From positions 1 through 64,000 of the forward strand of contig NZ_JAAGMD010000807.1 of the NCBI RefSeq assembly GCF_010548465.1: a stretch of DNA of 64,000 nucleotides. The letters run 5' to 3'. Origin of the DNA: Streptomyces sp. SID14436. Its GTDB lineage: Bacteria > Actinomycetota > Actinomycetes > Streptomycetales > Streptomycetaceae. The notes beneath the pieces are model-generated. The model made no database searches. It worked only from the letters and a program-made list of their open reading frames with translations, and was not told the origin of the DNA. This document shows positions 45,453-56,588 of the stretch, piece after piece. Numbering within the stretch: the stretch's first letter is position 1; every line of letters starts with the position of its first letter. A program made the translations under genes and the position numbers.

Positions 45453-46418
45453 TTATGGGAGGGCCGGGGGCGCCGGGTCGCGGCGGGCGGAGAGCCAGGC
45501 GGTGTAGCTGTCGCTGCGGGCCGCCACCCCCGCGTGCGCCATGCGCGCCTGGGCCAGGACGGTCGTGGCGAGGGCGTCCCGCTGGGTCACCGTGTGCCAG
45601 CCCAGGAGGTGCCGCCAGGTCAGCGGAGTGCCGGTGAGCGGGCGGGTGATCACACCGGGTGTGGTGGGGAAGGTGGCCCGGCAGGTGCCGACCGCCCGGC
45701 CCACCTGGACGAGGTGGACCAGGGCCGCCGTGTCCGTCTCGTACATACGCCGGGGGGTGAACCCGGCGCGGGCGCAGGCGGCGGTGAAGCAGTCCCCGAA
45801 ACAGCCGTCGCCGGGCACGCAGGCCCACTCCGCGTCGGCCAGCTCGGCCAGGTCCAGCTCCGCGCGGCCGGCGAGCGGATGACCGGCGGCGAGCATCACG
45901 AACACCGGGTCGACGGCGACCTCCCGCCACACCAGGCCCGCTGCGCCGGGCGGGGCCGCGGAGCCGCAGGTCCCGGCGAGCGCGAAGTCCAGGCGACCCT
46001 CGGCCAGCAGCCGGGCCAGCTCCCGTTCGGACCAGGAGGTGCAGGTGCTGACCCGGGCGTCGGGCACCGCGTCGGCCAGCCGGTCCACCAGGGCGCCCAG
46101 CAGGGGGCCGTGGGTGCCACCCAGCCGGAGGAGGGCGGCCGTACGGGGTGCGCGGGCGAACCGCGCCGCCTCCTGCTGGAGTTCGGTCACTGCGGGCAGC
46201 ACGACCCGGGTGCGTTCCAGCACGAGTTCGCCGAGTGCCGTGACCCGCACCCCGTGCCGGCCGCGCTCGAACAGCGCACCGCCCAAAGCCCGTTCGATCC
46301 GCTTGAGCTGTGCGCTCAACGCGGGCACCGCCAGCCCCAGTTCGGTCGCGGCCCGGGTGAGGCTGCCCGCGTCCGCGATCGCCCTGATCGTCTTCAGATG
46401 CCGCAACTCCAGCTCCAT
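45453..46418 (-). CDS. LysR-family transcriptional regulator
   Basis: 321 aa. N-terminal winged helix-turn-helix (LRHLKTIRAIADAGSLTRAA, then LGLAVPALSAQLKRIERALG and GALFERGRHGV), followed by a periplasmic-binding-like effector domain. The helix has Ala-Val-Pro where most LysR proteins have S-Q-P/S-A, still compatible with the family. ATG 46418 (MELELRHL). The 95-bp gap to the protease gene suggests it may control it; effector unknown. Confidence 0.88.
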   Translation of the reverse strand: MELELRHLKTIRAIADAGSLTRAATELGLAVPALSAQLKRIERALGGALFERGRHGVRVTALGELVLERTRVVLPAVTELQQEAARFARAPRTAALLRLGGTHGPLLGALVDRLADAVPDARVSTCTSWSERELARLLAEGRLDFALAGTCGSAAPPGAAGLVWREVAVDPVFVMLAAGHPLAGRAELDLAELADAEWACVPGDGCFGDCFTAACARAGFTPRRMYETDTAALVHLVQVGRAVGTCRATFPTTPGVITRPLTGTPLTWRHLLGWHTVTQRDALATTVLAQARMAHAGVAARSDSYTAWLSARRDPAPPALP

Positions 46419-46530
46419 GAGGGGAGCTTGCGACGTGGCGGGGCCGGGGGCAAGGGGTTGGTACGTACCAGAATCGGGGAAGGGGTGCCGTCCCGTCGGA
46501 AGCGCCGGGCCGGCGCCGGGAGCGGCCGGC

Positions 46531-47208
46531 TCAGGGGTTCCGGTCGCCGGGCGGCGCGAGCAGCAGCCGGAGCTCGCGCACCCCGCCGGTCTCCAGCTCG
46601 GCCAGGGATGCGGTCATGGCGTCGAGGAAGACCACGCGGCCGTCGTTGTGGTGCCCATAGACGAGGTGACCGCTGATCTCCTGGCCGCCGAGTTCGCGCC
46701 GGACCCAGACCAGGCCCCGGGCGTCCGGCCCGGCTCCGCTGAGCGCGCGGACGACGTCGTCCCAGTCGTCGGCCGGGGTCTCCCGGAACCCCGGGAAGTA
46801 ACGCCGGACGAGCCTCCCCCACCAGCCCGGGGCCTCGTGGCCGGGAGCCCACGGCAGCGGACTGGCCTCGGTTCCGTCGATCCGGTGGTGCAGGGCCACC
46901 GTCCGGCCGCGGATGTTGAGCCGCTTGGGCTGGGACACCAGCCGGTCGGCGAGTACCCAGGCAGGTGCGGAATCGAGGTCGGCGAGCGGGGCGCTGGGGG
47001 AGGGGTGGAAGGGGAGCCCGTTGTACCGGTGGACGACGACCGACGCCGCCAGCATGGGCGTGCGGGGGAAGCCGGGCTGCGTCACGGACCGGCAGGCGAG
47101 CAGCCAGGCCGCCGGGGTCTCGTGCACGGGGTCGGGGGCGCTCAGCTCGACCAGACCGCCGTACGTCTGCCGGAGCCATTCGGTGGCCAGCCGCGCGGGC
47201 CGGTTCAC
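46531..47208 (-). CDS. YrhB/Imm35-like protein, candidate immunity factor of the toxin cassette
   Basis: 225 aa in two parts. Residues 1-70 (RLATEWLRQTYGGLVELS, AAWLLACRSV, TPMLAASVVVHRYNG) resemble the YrhB/Imm35 immunity fold. The C-terminal ~90 residues (ARGLVWVRRELG, SGHLVYGHHNDGRVVFLDA) recall papain-like toxin/deamidase domains that keep His and Asp, but no matching nucleophilic Cys is seen. GTG 47208 overlaps the stop of the glycohydrolase gene, so it is translationally coupled and is the last gene of the operon. Assignment is moderate; no search was possible. Confidence 0.65.
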   Translation of the reverse strand: MNRPARLATEWLRQTYGGLVELSAPDPVHETPAAWLLACRSVTQPGFPRTPMLAASVVVHRYNGLPFHPSPSAPLADLDSAPAWVLADRLVSQPKRLNIRGRTVALHHRIDGTEASPLPWAPGHEAPGWWGRLVRRYFPGFRETPADDWDDVVRALSGAGPDARGLVWVRRELGGQEISGHLVYGHHNDGRVVFLDAMTASLAELETGGVRELRLLLAPPGDRNP

Positions 47209-48704
47209 GCGCGGCGCCCCGGCGCGGTCCCGCGCCCCGGGCCGCCCCAGCGGGCGTGGGTGTGGCCCGCGTCCCACGGGGCGACCAGCGGCCGCACACG
47301 GTCCCCGTACTCCAGGGCGCGCACCCAGTCGGCGGGCCAGGCCGGTCCGCCGACCGAGGCCCCGGCGAGCGCTCCGGCCAGGGCCGCGACGGAATCGGAG
47401 TCGCCGGAGGAGAACGCGGCCCGCTGGACGACGGCGACGGGCTCCTCGGGGAAGAGCAGGAAGCAGTAGACGGCGGCCGCCAGCGCCTCCTCGGCGATCC
47501 AGCCGGCACCGGCCACCTCGCACGGGTCGCGCTCCGGGTCCGGCTGGTCGAGGGCGGCGGCGACCGTGTCCAGCGCCGCCAGGGTCTCGTCCCAGCCGTG
47601 GGCGATGAACGCGGCGGGATCGGAGGCGCCGGCCCGTTGGGCCAGGTCACCGAGCCAGTCGCCGTGGTAGGTCCGGCGTGCCGACCGGCCGTAGTGGCGC
47701 AGGCGCGGCAACAGCTCCGACGGGTGGCAGTTGTGGGCGAGCAGCCACACCGCGTGCGCCGTCAGGTCGCTGGCGGCCAGCGCGGTGGGGTGGCCGTGGG
47801 TGAGCGCCGCCTGCAACTGGGCCGTTCCGGCCCGCTGTTCGGCCGTCAGACCGGGCAGCAGGGCGACGGGCGCGACCCGCATGTTGGCCCCGCACCCCTT
47901 GGAGGGCAGCACGGTGGCCTCCTGCCACGGCACGCCGCGTTCGAGGGCCGCACAGGCGTCGAGACAGGTCCGGCCCGGGGCCCGGTTGTTGTCGGGGGAG
48001 CGCAGCCAGGCCACGAAGTGCTTGCGCAGGGCCGGTTCGACCGTCGCCGCCGTCACGGCGGAGACGCCGTCCAGCGAGGCTTCCGCGAGGGCCTCGATCA
48101 CCGCCAGCGTCATCTGGGTGTCGTCCGACACCCGGGCCACCCCGTCCTGCACGGGCAGCTCCAGCTGCCGCCAGGAGCCGTAGCGCCGGGTGAGTGCCGC
48201 GAGGTCGAGGAACTCGGTCGGATAGCCCAGGGCGTCGCCGATGGCGAGGCCGTGGATCGAGGCCACCGCTCCGCCCTTGATGGTGTCCTGGCGCCACTTC
48301 CGTCCCGTGAGGTGGTCGAGGACGGCGATGCTCTCGGCTTCGGCGAGGGAGCCGGCGACGATGTGGGAACCGCCCGCGGAGGACGGGTTCCTCAGCATCT
48401 CCTCCAGCGCGTGGGTGGGCCGTTCGCCGCGTTCTTTCGCGCGGTGCAGGTGGAACACCCATGCGCCGGCCATGTTCGATTCGGCGGGGGTCGCCGTGCT
48501 GTGCAACACCACGCTTGCGGCGTCGTCCTCGTCGTTGGCCCATACGTAGCCGATCACCTGGTTCTCCGGGTTGGCGATCGCCACGTACCGCACCGGGCGC
48601 CCCGTGTGCCGGGCATAGCGCGGCGGTCCTCCCGGAACGATGTAGCCGCCGACGCTCTCGGCGAAGCGGGGGTTGACCCGGCGGTCGTGGCGTTCGGAAC
48701 TCAT
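47205..48704 (-). CDS. ADP-ribosylglycohydrolase (DraG/ARH family) with extra N-terminal domain
   Basis: 499 aa. From residue ~145 a complete ADP-ribosylglycohydrolase: GLAIGDALGYPTEF, the metal site RVSDDTQM, GCGANMRVAPVAL, THGHP, and the second metal site FSSGDSDSVAALAGALAG, so catalysis is expected. The first ~140 residues (VNPRFAESVGGYIVPGG, YVAIANPENQVIGYVWANDED, HLHRAKERGER) are a domain I do not recognise. Such enzymes remove ADP-ribose from proteins. Placed 78 bp behind an ADP-ribosyltransferase toxin, it is the obvious antidote. ATG 48704. Confidence 0.88.
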   Translation of the reverse strand: MSSERHDRRVNPRFAESVGGYIVPGGPPRYARHTGRPVRYVAIANPENQVIGYVWANDEDDAASVVLHSTATPAESNMAGAWVFHLHRAKERGERPTHALEEMLRNPSSAGGSHIVAGSLAEAESIAVLDHLTGRKWRQDTIKGGAVASIHGLAIGDALGYPTEFLDLAALTRRYGSWRQLELPVQDGVARVSDDTQMTLAVIEALAEASLDGVSAVTAATVEPALRKHFVAWLRSPDNNRAPGRTCLDACAALERGVPWQEATVLPSKGCGANMRVAPVALLPGLTAEQRAGTAQLQAALTHGHPTALAASDLTAHAVWLLAHNCHPSELLPRLRHYGRSARRTYHGDWLGDLAQRAGASDPAAFIAHGWDETLAALDTVAAALDQPDPERDPCEVAGAGWIAEEALAAAVYCFLLFPEEPVAVVQRAAFSSGDSDSVAALAGALAGASVGGPAWPADWVRALEYGDRVRPLVAPWDAGHTHARWGGPGRGTAPGRRA

Positions 48705-48782
48705 GCTGGTGAACTTTCCTCGTCGGGGACGGATGTGCGGTGCTCGAAGGGGGCGCCGGCCGGCCCGTCATCCAGCCGGTAG

Positions 48783-50792
48783 TCAATCACGGGGCAGGAC
48801 CTCGCCGTAGATCTGCAGCTGGCCCTTGTCGTCCACGAAGGAGCGCGTCACCCGGTAGCTGGTGCCCCGCCCGAGCAGGAGCTCGCGCTCCGTGACACCG
48901 AAGTCGCTGACCTTCTCCACCCACGCCGCGGGCGTGCCCTCCGGCACCCGCAGCCGCAGGATCGCGTCCTTGCCCTCGAAGCTGGGCACCGGGTGGTTGC
49001 CGAGCGACGACGACGTGTATCCCGGATCCGTGATGGTCCGGCCGACGAGGCTTTCCGGCCGGTCGAAGTCCAGATGCGCGGTGCCCGATCCCCGCACCAC
49101 CATGACGTCTTCCCGCAACGGATTCCCGGCGAGTGCCCGGTCGACTTCCCGGATGTTGTTCATCACCTCGGGTGTCCCCAGGTCCGTGTCCCCCCGCAGG
49201 TAACCGTTCATCTCCCGGTACGTCGCGTATCCGGGGGCGCCGGGGTAGGGCGGCTCCCCCGTGTAGTCCCGCAGGGCCTGACGGGCCTCGGGGGGCAGGT
49301 CGTCCACATAGCGGTTCCAGTTGTCCCGGCCGTAGGCGATGGCGTCGTCGGGGTCCGCGAACGAACGGGCGCCGCGTTCGAGCTCGCCGGCGGCGACCTG
49401 GTGCCGTGCGTCGGGCGCCAGCCCGTCCCACACGTCGTCGGCCACATCGGGCCGGTAGGTGTACCCGCCGCCGGATGCGTCCGCCCGCCCCGGTCCGTCG
49501 TAGGTCTCGTCCGCGAAGTCCCGCGCCGCCCCGGCGTCCACGGAATCCGTGTGGGTACCGCGCCCGCCCAGCGGCGAGTCGGCCCGGGCGCCCGCCTCGA
49601 CGCCGTCCCGCAGGCCGGACCGGGCGCCGGTCTCCAGGCCCTCCTTCACGGCGACGCGGAGCCCGGAGCGGGCCAGCCCGGCGCCCTTGGTGCCGAGCAG
49701 TTCGGGGACGAGACGCCCGATGAACTCGGAGGGGTCCTTCTTGAACCCCTCCACCACGTTGTTCAGGGTGCGTTCGGGCTGGGCGACGGCGGAGACCAGC
49801 CCGGAGAGCGTCATGGAGACGTTCTGCAGGTACTCCGCGGGGTGGGTCAGGTTGTAGGGGTCGAGGGGATTCACCCCGCGGACGAAGCTGACCAGGCCCG
49901 CGGTGCCCTTGATCACTCCGCCGGCCAGGTGGGTGGCTTCCAGATTGCCCGCCATGAAGCCGTCGAGCAGGTTGTTGCCCAGGCGCTCCAGCGGCGGCGG
50001 CTCGGCGGGCGCGTGGGCCAGGGCCTTCCGGATGCTGCGCTCGGCGTCGGAGGCGGCCGTGTTGCGCTGCTTGCGGGCCTCGGCGAGCTTCTCCCGCGCC
50101 CGCTGCACCTTCTCCTTGCCGGGGTCCCGGAAGGGGGCGGGGGCAGCACCGGGGTCCTGGCCCGCCCTGATCTTGGCGTTGTAGGCGTCGACCTGCTTGT
50201 TGTGATCCTCGGCGGCCCGCTCGGAGGCCCGCCGGCCCTCCTTGTAGAGCTGGACCGCCTCCTGCGCCTGCCGCTGCGCCCAGGTGACGGTGAGCGCGTA
50301 CGACTCCAGGGCGCCCGCGGCCGTCTCGCAGGCGTCGGCGGCCCGCAGCCACTTCGAGGGGTGGACGCCGAACTTCTCGCGGAAGGTGTCGCCGCCCTCG
50401 CCGCGCCAGCGGGAGGAATCGACCTTCCTCATCCCCGAGCCGACCTTGTCGAAGGCGACCGAGAAATCGCGCAGGTGCTGGACGCTGCTCTGGATCCGCT
50501 CCGGCTTGCCGTGGATCAGCTCGTCGGCCTCGTCGGTCTGGCCGAGCTGCTTCTCCCCGGGCGTGGCACCGAGGTCGGAGGCGACTTCGTCGCCCCAGTC
50601 CTCCACCGCGTCGGCGGCGCCCTCCAGGCCGACCTTGTCGAGGCCCTCGCCGAGCCGGTCGGTACCCCAGTCGACGCCCTCGCCGAGGACCTTCTTTCCC
50701 GCGTCGACACCGTGCTCGATGACGGTCAGCCCGGTGTTCAGGCCGTCCCTGACCTTGCCGAGGCCGTCCTCCAGGTCGTCGAGTACGCCCAT
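48783..50792 (-). CDS. Polymorphic toxin: T7SS-type N-terminus with C-terminal ADP-ribosyltransferase domain
   Basis: 669 aa. Residues ~70-200 match the putative T7SS-secretion module (ELIHGKPERIQSSVQHLRDF, SRWRGEGGDTFREKFGVHPS, EAVQLYKEGRRASERAAEDH). A helical/hydrophobic middle holds IKGTAGLVSFVRGVNPLDPY. The last ~110 residues are an ADPRT exoenzyme fold with the R-S-E triad: Arg567 in VMVVRGSG, Thr593/Ser594/Ser595 in GYTSSS, and Glu635-x-Glu637 in TERELLLG. The ExE form suggests Arg modification. ATG 50792 overlaps the upstream stop. No T7SS core genes are in the window. Target unknown. Confidence 0.87.
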   Translation of the reverse strand: MGVLDDLEDGLGKVRDGLNTGLTVIEHGVDAGKKVLGEGVDWGTDRLGEGLDKVGLEGAADAVEDWGDEVASDLGATPGEKQLGQTDEADELIHGKPERIQSSVQHLRDFSVAFDKVGSGMRKVDSSRWRGEGGDTFREKFGVHPSKWLRAADACETAAGALESYALTVTWAQRQAQEAVQLYKEGRRASERAAEDHNKQVDAYNAKIRAGQDPGAAPAPFRDPGKEKVQRAREKLAEARKQRNTAASDAERSIRKALAHAPAEPPPLERLGNNLLDGFMAGNLEATHLAGGVIKGTAGLVSFVRGVNPLDPYNLTHPAEYLQNVSMTLSGLVSAVAQPERTLNNVVEGFKKDPSEFIGRLVPELLGTKGAGLARSGLRVAVKEGLETGARSGLRDGVEAGARADSPLGGRGTHTDSVDAGAARDFADETYDGPGRADASGGGYTYRPDVADDVWDGLAPDARHQVAAGELERGARSFADPDDAIAYGRDNWNRYVDDLPPEARQALRDYTGEPPYPGAPGYATYREMNGYLRGDTDLGTPEVMNNIREVDRALAGNPLREDVMVVRGSGTAHLDFDRPESLVGRTITDPGYTSSSLGNHPVPSFEGKDAILRLRVPEGTPAAWVEKVSDFGVTERELLLGRGTSYRVTRSFVDDKGQLQIYGEVLPRD

Positions 50793-51457
50793 CAGCCCTG
50801 GCCCCCGCCACCCTGCATACGGGCCCGCTCCTCGGGCGAGGGACCGAACTTCTCGTCCAGCCACGCCTCGTACTCGGCCTCGGAGAGTCCCATCTGTGCG
50901 CGCACGACGTCCGGTCCCGTACCCGGCAGGCCGAGGGTGTCGGAGGTCATGATGTCGCGGCCGGCGTCCTTCCAGCCCTGGACGCTGTTCTCCCAGGCCC
51001 GGTCGAAGGACTCCTTGCTGTAGTCGGCGTCCCGGATGTGGGTGAACGTGTTGCTCGACAGCACGTCCTTCCAGCCCTTGCCGGCGATCTCCTCCTCCGC
51101 GGCGTACGGGTTGCCCATGACGGAGTTCACGCCGATCTTCAGGGCGCCCTCCACGTACTGGTCGGTCTCGTAGTACGTGCCGGCCGCGAGCCCGGTCTTG
51201 AGGGCGAAGCCGTTCCCCTCGTTGATCAGCGAGCGCACCCCCCATTCCCACCGCTCGCAGAACGAGGAGAAGGCGGCGGTGAGCCCCTCCGCGCCGAGCT
51301 CCAGGCCGGACAGCGCGATGTCGCCGAAACCGCGGCCCGTCCCGGCCTCGCCGATCATCCCCAGTTCCCTCAGCTCGCTGAGCGCGAGGGTGAGTCCCTG
51401 GGCCACCTCGTCGAGACCGACCGCCGCGAGGTCGGGGCCGTTTCCGTCCGCGGTCAC
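50792..51457 (-). CDS. T7SS-associated/WXG-like helical protein preceding the toxin
   Basis: 221 aa, mostly helical. The segment FCERWEWGVRSLINEGNGFA has a W-x-W-G turn of WXG100 type, with Gly/Leu-rich helices before it. The second half is charged (GKGWKDVLSSNTFTHIRDAD), ending GLSEAEYEAWLDEKFG with a Gly tail. Probable secretion partner or chaperone of the downstream toxin. The GTG at 51457 overlaps the SseB-like stop, and its TGA overlaps the toxin ATG, so three genes are coupled. Confidence 0.7.
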   Translation of the reverse strand: MTADGNGPDLAAVGLDEVAQGLTLALSELRELGMIGEAGTGRGFGDIALSGLELGAEGLTAAFSSFCERWEWGVRSLINEGNGFALKTGLAAGTYYETDQYVEGALKIGVNSVMGNPYAAEEEIAGKGWKDVLSSNTFTHIRDADYSKESFDRAWENSVQGWKDAGRDIMTSDTLGLPGTGPDVVRAQMGLSEAEYEAWLDEKFGPSPEERARMQGGGGQG

Positions 51458-52020
51458 CGGGCCGGGCCCGACGCGTGCGGCCGGTCCACCGCGCAGGCGT
51501 GGGGGACCACTCCGGTCACCGGCGGGAACAGCACCGCATGCTCGGCGCCGTCGGCCGCGTCCAGGGCGACACCGCAGGGCACACCCGCTTCGGGGACGGC
51601 CACGTCCAGTAGTCGGTGCCCGAGGACGGTCCGGTAGGTCCACTCCTGGTGGCCCTCGCCCCGGGCCACCGCGTAGCGGGCCAGCGCCGACTCGTCGGAG
51701 AAGGCCAGGATCCAGCGCACGCCGCCGAAGTCGGCCGTGAGCCAGCCGTCGTCGCGCAGCGGAACGAGGACGGCGGTGTCCCGGAAGGCCTCCAGCAGCG
51801 CGGTGAACTCCCGGCGCCGCTCGGCGACTTCGGCGGGGGAGGGGGCCTCGGGGACCGGTACGCCGGGGGCGTGGTCCGCCTGCTCCCCGGTGCGCTCATC
51901 GGCTGCTGCGAGCGGCGCCGTCGAGGGCGGCTCGGCCGCCCGCCGCTCGGTCATCTCTGCGTAGTCGGCAAGTCGGGAACGCCTCACCGGCGGATTCCCG
52001 TAGCCCCCGGATTCCGTCAC
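51454..52020 (-). CDS. SseB-like domain protein, first gene of the toxin operon
   Basis: 188 aa. The central part (FTALLEAFRDTAVLVPLRDD, WLTADFGGVRWILAFSDESA, GHRLLDVAVPEAGVPCG) matches the SseB N-terminal-domain layout often found next to polymorphic toxins and WXG-type proteins. The GTG at 52020 is a best guess; ATG at 51954 (MTERRAAEPP) and GTG at 52041 are alternatives, none with a strong ribosome site. A TATGCC-like -10 lies just upstream. Stop overlaps the next gene. Confidence 0.7.
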   Translation of the reverse strand: MTESGGYGNPPVRRSRLADYAEMTERRAAEPPSTAPLAAADERTGEQADHAPGVPVPEAPSPAEVAERRREFTALLEAFRDTAVLVPLRDDGWLTADFGGVRWILAFSDESALARYAVARGEGHQEWTYRTVLGHRLLDVAVPEAGVPCGVALDAADGAEHAVLFPPVTGVVPHACAVDRPHASGPAR

Positions 52021-52045
52021 CGTCCAACATTGGCATACCACTTGA

Positions 52046-54430
<2,385 letters not shown>

Positions 54431-54475
54431 CGCCGGCGGACCGGCGGGGGCCCTCAGGGCCTGGCCCGCACACGT

Positions 54476-54503
54476 GGCGCGCCCCGGATCTCCGGGGCGC
54501 GCC
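54476..54503 (+). terminator. gdhA terminator
   Basis: GGCGCGCCCCGGA (54476-54488) pairs with TCCGGGGCGCGCC (54491-54503). Confidence 0.8.
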
Positions 54504-54536
54504 GGTCGTTGTGGGGCCCGCGGGCGCGGCGCGCGT

Positions 54537-54564
54537 TTGACCTACGTCACCCCCGGGGTATTCT
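54537..54564 (+). promoter_or_regulatory. S10 operon promoter
   Basis: TTGACC (54537-54542), 16-bp spacer, TATTCT (54559-54564). The same TTGACC -35 as the str operon. Leader of about 380 bases before rpsJ, so a nearer second promoter is possible. Confidence 0.65.
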
Positions 54565-54852
54565 CCCCGGTTCGATTGGCCAGGCCGCGACCCGCTGTGG
54601 CAGACTGTCCGAGTTGCTCGGTCGAGTGTTGATGCTGCGCGCCTCCCGCCGGGAGGACCGGAAGCGAGTCCCACAGTACTCGTCGTCCCATGCAATGCGC
54701 CGGAAGGCGTAGGGGCGGACGTACGGGAATCTTCCGGGAAGCGTGGGCGCGGCGCCGGCCAGGCGCCCGGTGGGCCGTCGGCCCCCGGTCCGCGGTTCTG
54801 GTAGGGCCGTGTCAATCCCGCAGGGATGTTCGAACAAGGGACATCTGTGTCA

Positions 54853-54886
54853 GCGGGAGTGCGACACGCCCGACCGCGTGGGTCGG
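54853..54886 (+). promoter_or_regulatory. Conserved leader hairpin motif, rpsJ copy
   Basis: GCGGGAGT (54853-54860) followed after one base by the 25-nt block 54862-54886 containing CCGACC-GCGTG-GGTCGG. Only one base of 25 differs from the rpsL copy. Ends 64 bases before rpsJ. Confidence 0.7.
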
Positions 54887-54950
54887 AGGGGTGGACATCA
54901 GGACCGCCGGGTACCAGAGCGTTCACGAGAGACAGGACTACGAAGTAGCC

Positions 54951-55259
54951 ATGGCGGGACAGAAGATCCGCATCCGGCTCAAGGCCTACGACCACGAGGT
55001 CATCGACTCCTCGGCGAAGAAGATCGTCGAGACGGTGACGCGTACTGGTGCGTCGGTCGCGGGCCCGGTGCCGCTGCCCACAGAGAAGAACGTGTACTGC
55101 GTCATCAAGTCGCCGCACAAGTACAAGGACTCGCGCGAGCACTTCGAGATGCGCACCCACAAGCGCCTGATCGACATCCTCGACCCGACCCCCAAGACCG
55201 TTGACTCCCTGATGCGACTCGACCTCCCGGCCGGTGTCGACATCGAGATCAAGCTCTGA
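54951..55259 (+). CDS. rpsJ: 30S ribosomal protein S10
   Basis: 102-aa head protein that also pairs with NusB in rRNA antitermination. [19 protein letters not shown] and the loop ending [13 protein letters not shown] are typical. ATG with ACGAAGTAGCC upstream, a weak ribosome site. First gene of the S10 operon. Confidence 0.97.
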   Translation: MAGQKIRIRLKAYDHEVIDSSAKKIVETVTRTGASVAGPVPLPTEKNVYCVIKSPHKYKDSREHFEMRTHKRLIDILDPTPKTVDSLMRLDLPAGVDIEIKL

Positions 55260-55275
55260 GGCCGGTGATCTGAAG

Positions 55276-55920
55276 ATGGCTAAGCAGATCAAGGGCATCC
55301 TGGGCGAGAAGCTCGGCATGACGCAGGTGTGGGACGAGAACAACCGTGTTGTTCCGGTCACCGTCGTCAAGGCCGGCCCCAACGTCGTCACCCAGGTCCG
55401 CACGAACGACGTCGACGGCTACGAGTCCGTCCAGATCGCCTTCGGCGACATCGACCCGCGCAAGGTGAACAAGCCCCTCAAGGGCCACTTCGCCAAGGCG
55501 GACGTCACCCCCCGTCGTCACCTCGTCGAGATCCGCACGGCGAACGCCTCCGAGTACACGCTCGGCCAGGACGTCACCGTCGAGGTCTTCGAGGCCGGCG
55601 TGAAGGTCGACGTGACCGGGAAGAGCAAGGGCAAGGGCTTCGCCGGCGTCATGAAGCGCCACAACTTCGGTGGCCTCGGCGCCGGTCACGGCACGCAGCG
55701 CAAGCACCGCGCCCCCGGCTCCATCGGCGGTTGCGCCACCCCGGGTCGTGTGTTCAAGGGCCAGCGCATGGCGGGCCGTATGGGCAACGAGCGGGTCACC
55801 ACCCAGAACCTGACCGTCCACGCCGTTGACGCGGAGAAGGGTCTGCTGCTCATCAAGGGCGCGGTTCCCGGTCCGAACGGCGGCCTCGTCCTGGTCCGCA
55901 CCGCGGCCAAGGGGGCCTGA
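55276..55920 (+). CDS. rplC: 50S ribosomal protein L3
   Basis: 214-aa early-assembly protein whose extension reaches the peptidyl transferase centre. [19 protein letters not shown] start; [19 protein letters not shown] loop with the tip (methylated Gln region) is present. The ATG 55276 is used; the open frame overlaps the end of rpsJ upstream. Confidence 0.97.
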   Translation: MAKQIKGILGEKLGMTQVWDENNRVVPVTVVKAGPNVVTQVRTNDVDGYESVQIAFGDIDPRKVNKPLKGHFAKADVTPRRHLVEIRTANASEYTLGQDVTVEVFEAGVKVDVTGKSKGKGFAGVMKRHNFGGLGAGHGTQRKHRAPGSIGGCATPGRVFKGQRMAGRMGNERVTTQNLTVHAVDAEKGLLLIKGAVPGPNGGLVLVRTAAKGA

Positions 55921-55928
55921 GGTAACCG

Positions 55929-56588
55929 ATGAGCACTGTTGACATCCTTTCGCCGGCGGGCGACAAGGCCGGTACCGTCGAGCTCCCCTCGGAGATCTTC
56001 GACGTCGAGAAGGTCAGCGTTCCGCTGATCCACCAGGTCGTCGTCGCACAGCTGGCCGCTGCCCGTCAGGGCACGCACAAGACGAAGACGCGCGGCGAGG
56101 TCCGCGGCGGTGGCCGCAAGCCGTACCGCCAGAAGGGCACCGGCCGTGCCCGTCAGGGCTCGACCCGCGCTCCGCAGTTCGCCGGCGGTGGCATCGTCCA
56201 CGGCCCGCAGCCGCGCGACTACTCGCAGCGGACCCCGAAGAAGATGAAGGCCGCGGCCCTGCGCCACGCCCTCACCGACCGGGCCCGCCACAACCGCATC
56301 CACGTCGTCACCGGCGTGGTCGAGGGCGAGACCCCCTCCACGAAGGCCGCCAAGAGCCTGTTCGGCAAGATCAGCGAGCGCAAGAACCTGCTCCTGGTCG
56401 TCGACCGCGCCGACGAGGCCGCGTGGCTGTCCGCCCGCAACCTGCCCCAGGTCCACATCCTGGAGCCGGGCCAGCTGAACACGTACGACGTTCTCGTCTC
56501 GGACGACGTGGTCTTCACCAAGGCCGCTTTCGAGTCCTTCGTCGCCGGCCCGAACAAGGCCAACGACAACGAAGGGAGCGAGGTCTGA
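55929..56588 (+). CDS. rplD: 50S ribosomal protein L4
   Basis: 219-aa protein lining the exit tunnel; in E. coli it autoregulates the S10 operon. The tunnel loop with [19 protein letters not shown] is conserved. ATG 8 bases after the rplC stop; the stop shares one base with rplW. Confidence 0.97.
   Translation: MSTVDILSPAGDKAGTVELPSEIFDVEKVSVPLIHQVVVAQLAAARQGTHKTKTRGEVRGGGRKPYRQKGTGRARQGSTRAPQFAGGGIVHGPQPRDYSQRTPKKMKAAALRHALTDRARHNRIHVVTGVVEGETPSTKAAKSLFGKISERKNLLLVVDRADEAAWLSARNLPQVHILEPGQLNTYDVLVSDDVVFTKAAFESFVAGPNKANDNEGSEV

Larger units (their letters stand above)
54431..54950. other. 520-bp gene-free stretch before the S10 operon
   Basis: Contains the gdhA terminator (54476-54503), the promoter at 54537-54564, and a long leader with the hairpin motif at 54853-54886. 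No gene. Confidence 0.7.

Noticed and set aside
45358..45930. Extended N-terminus of the S1 protease through the LysR gene
   Set aside because: The in-frame region is antisense-like low-complexity sequence; the signal peptide begins at 45357 with GGGAGG upstream.
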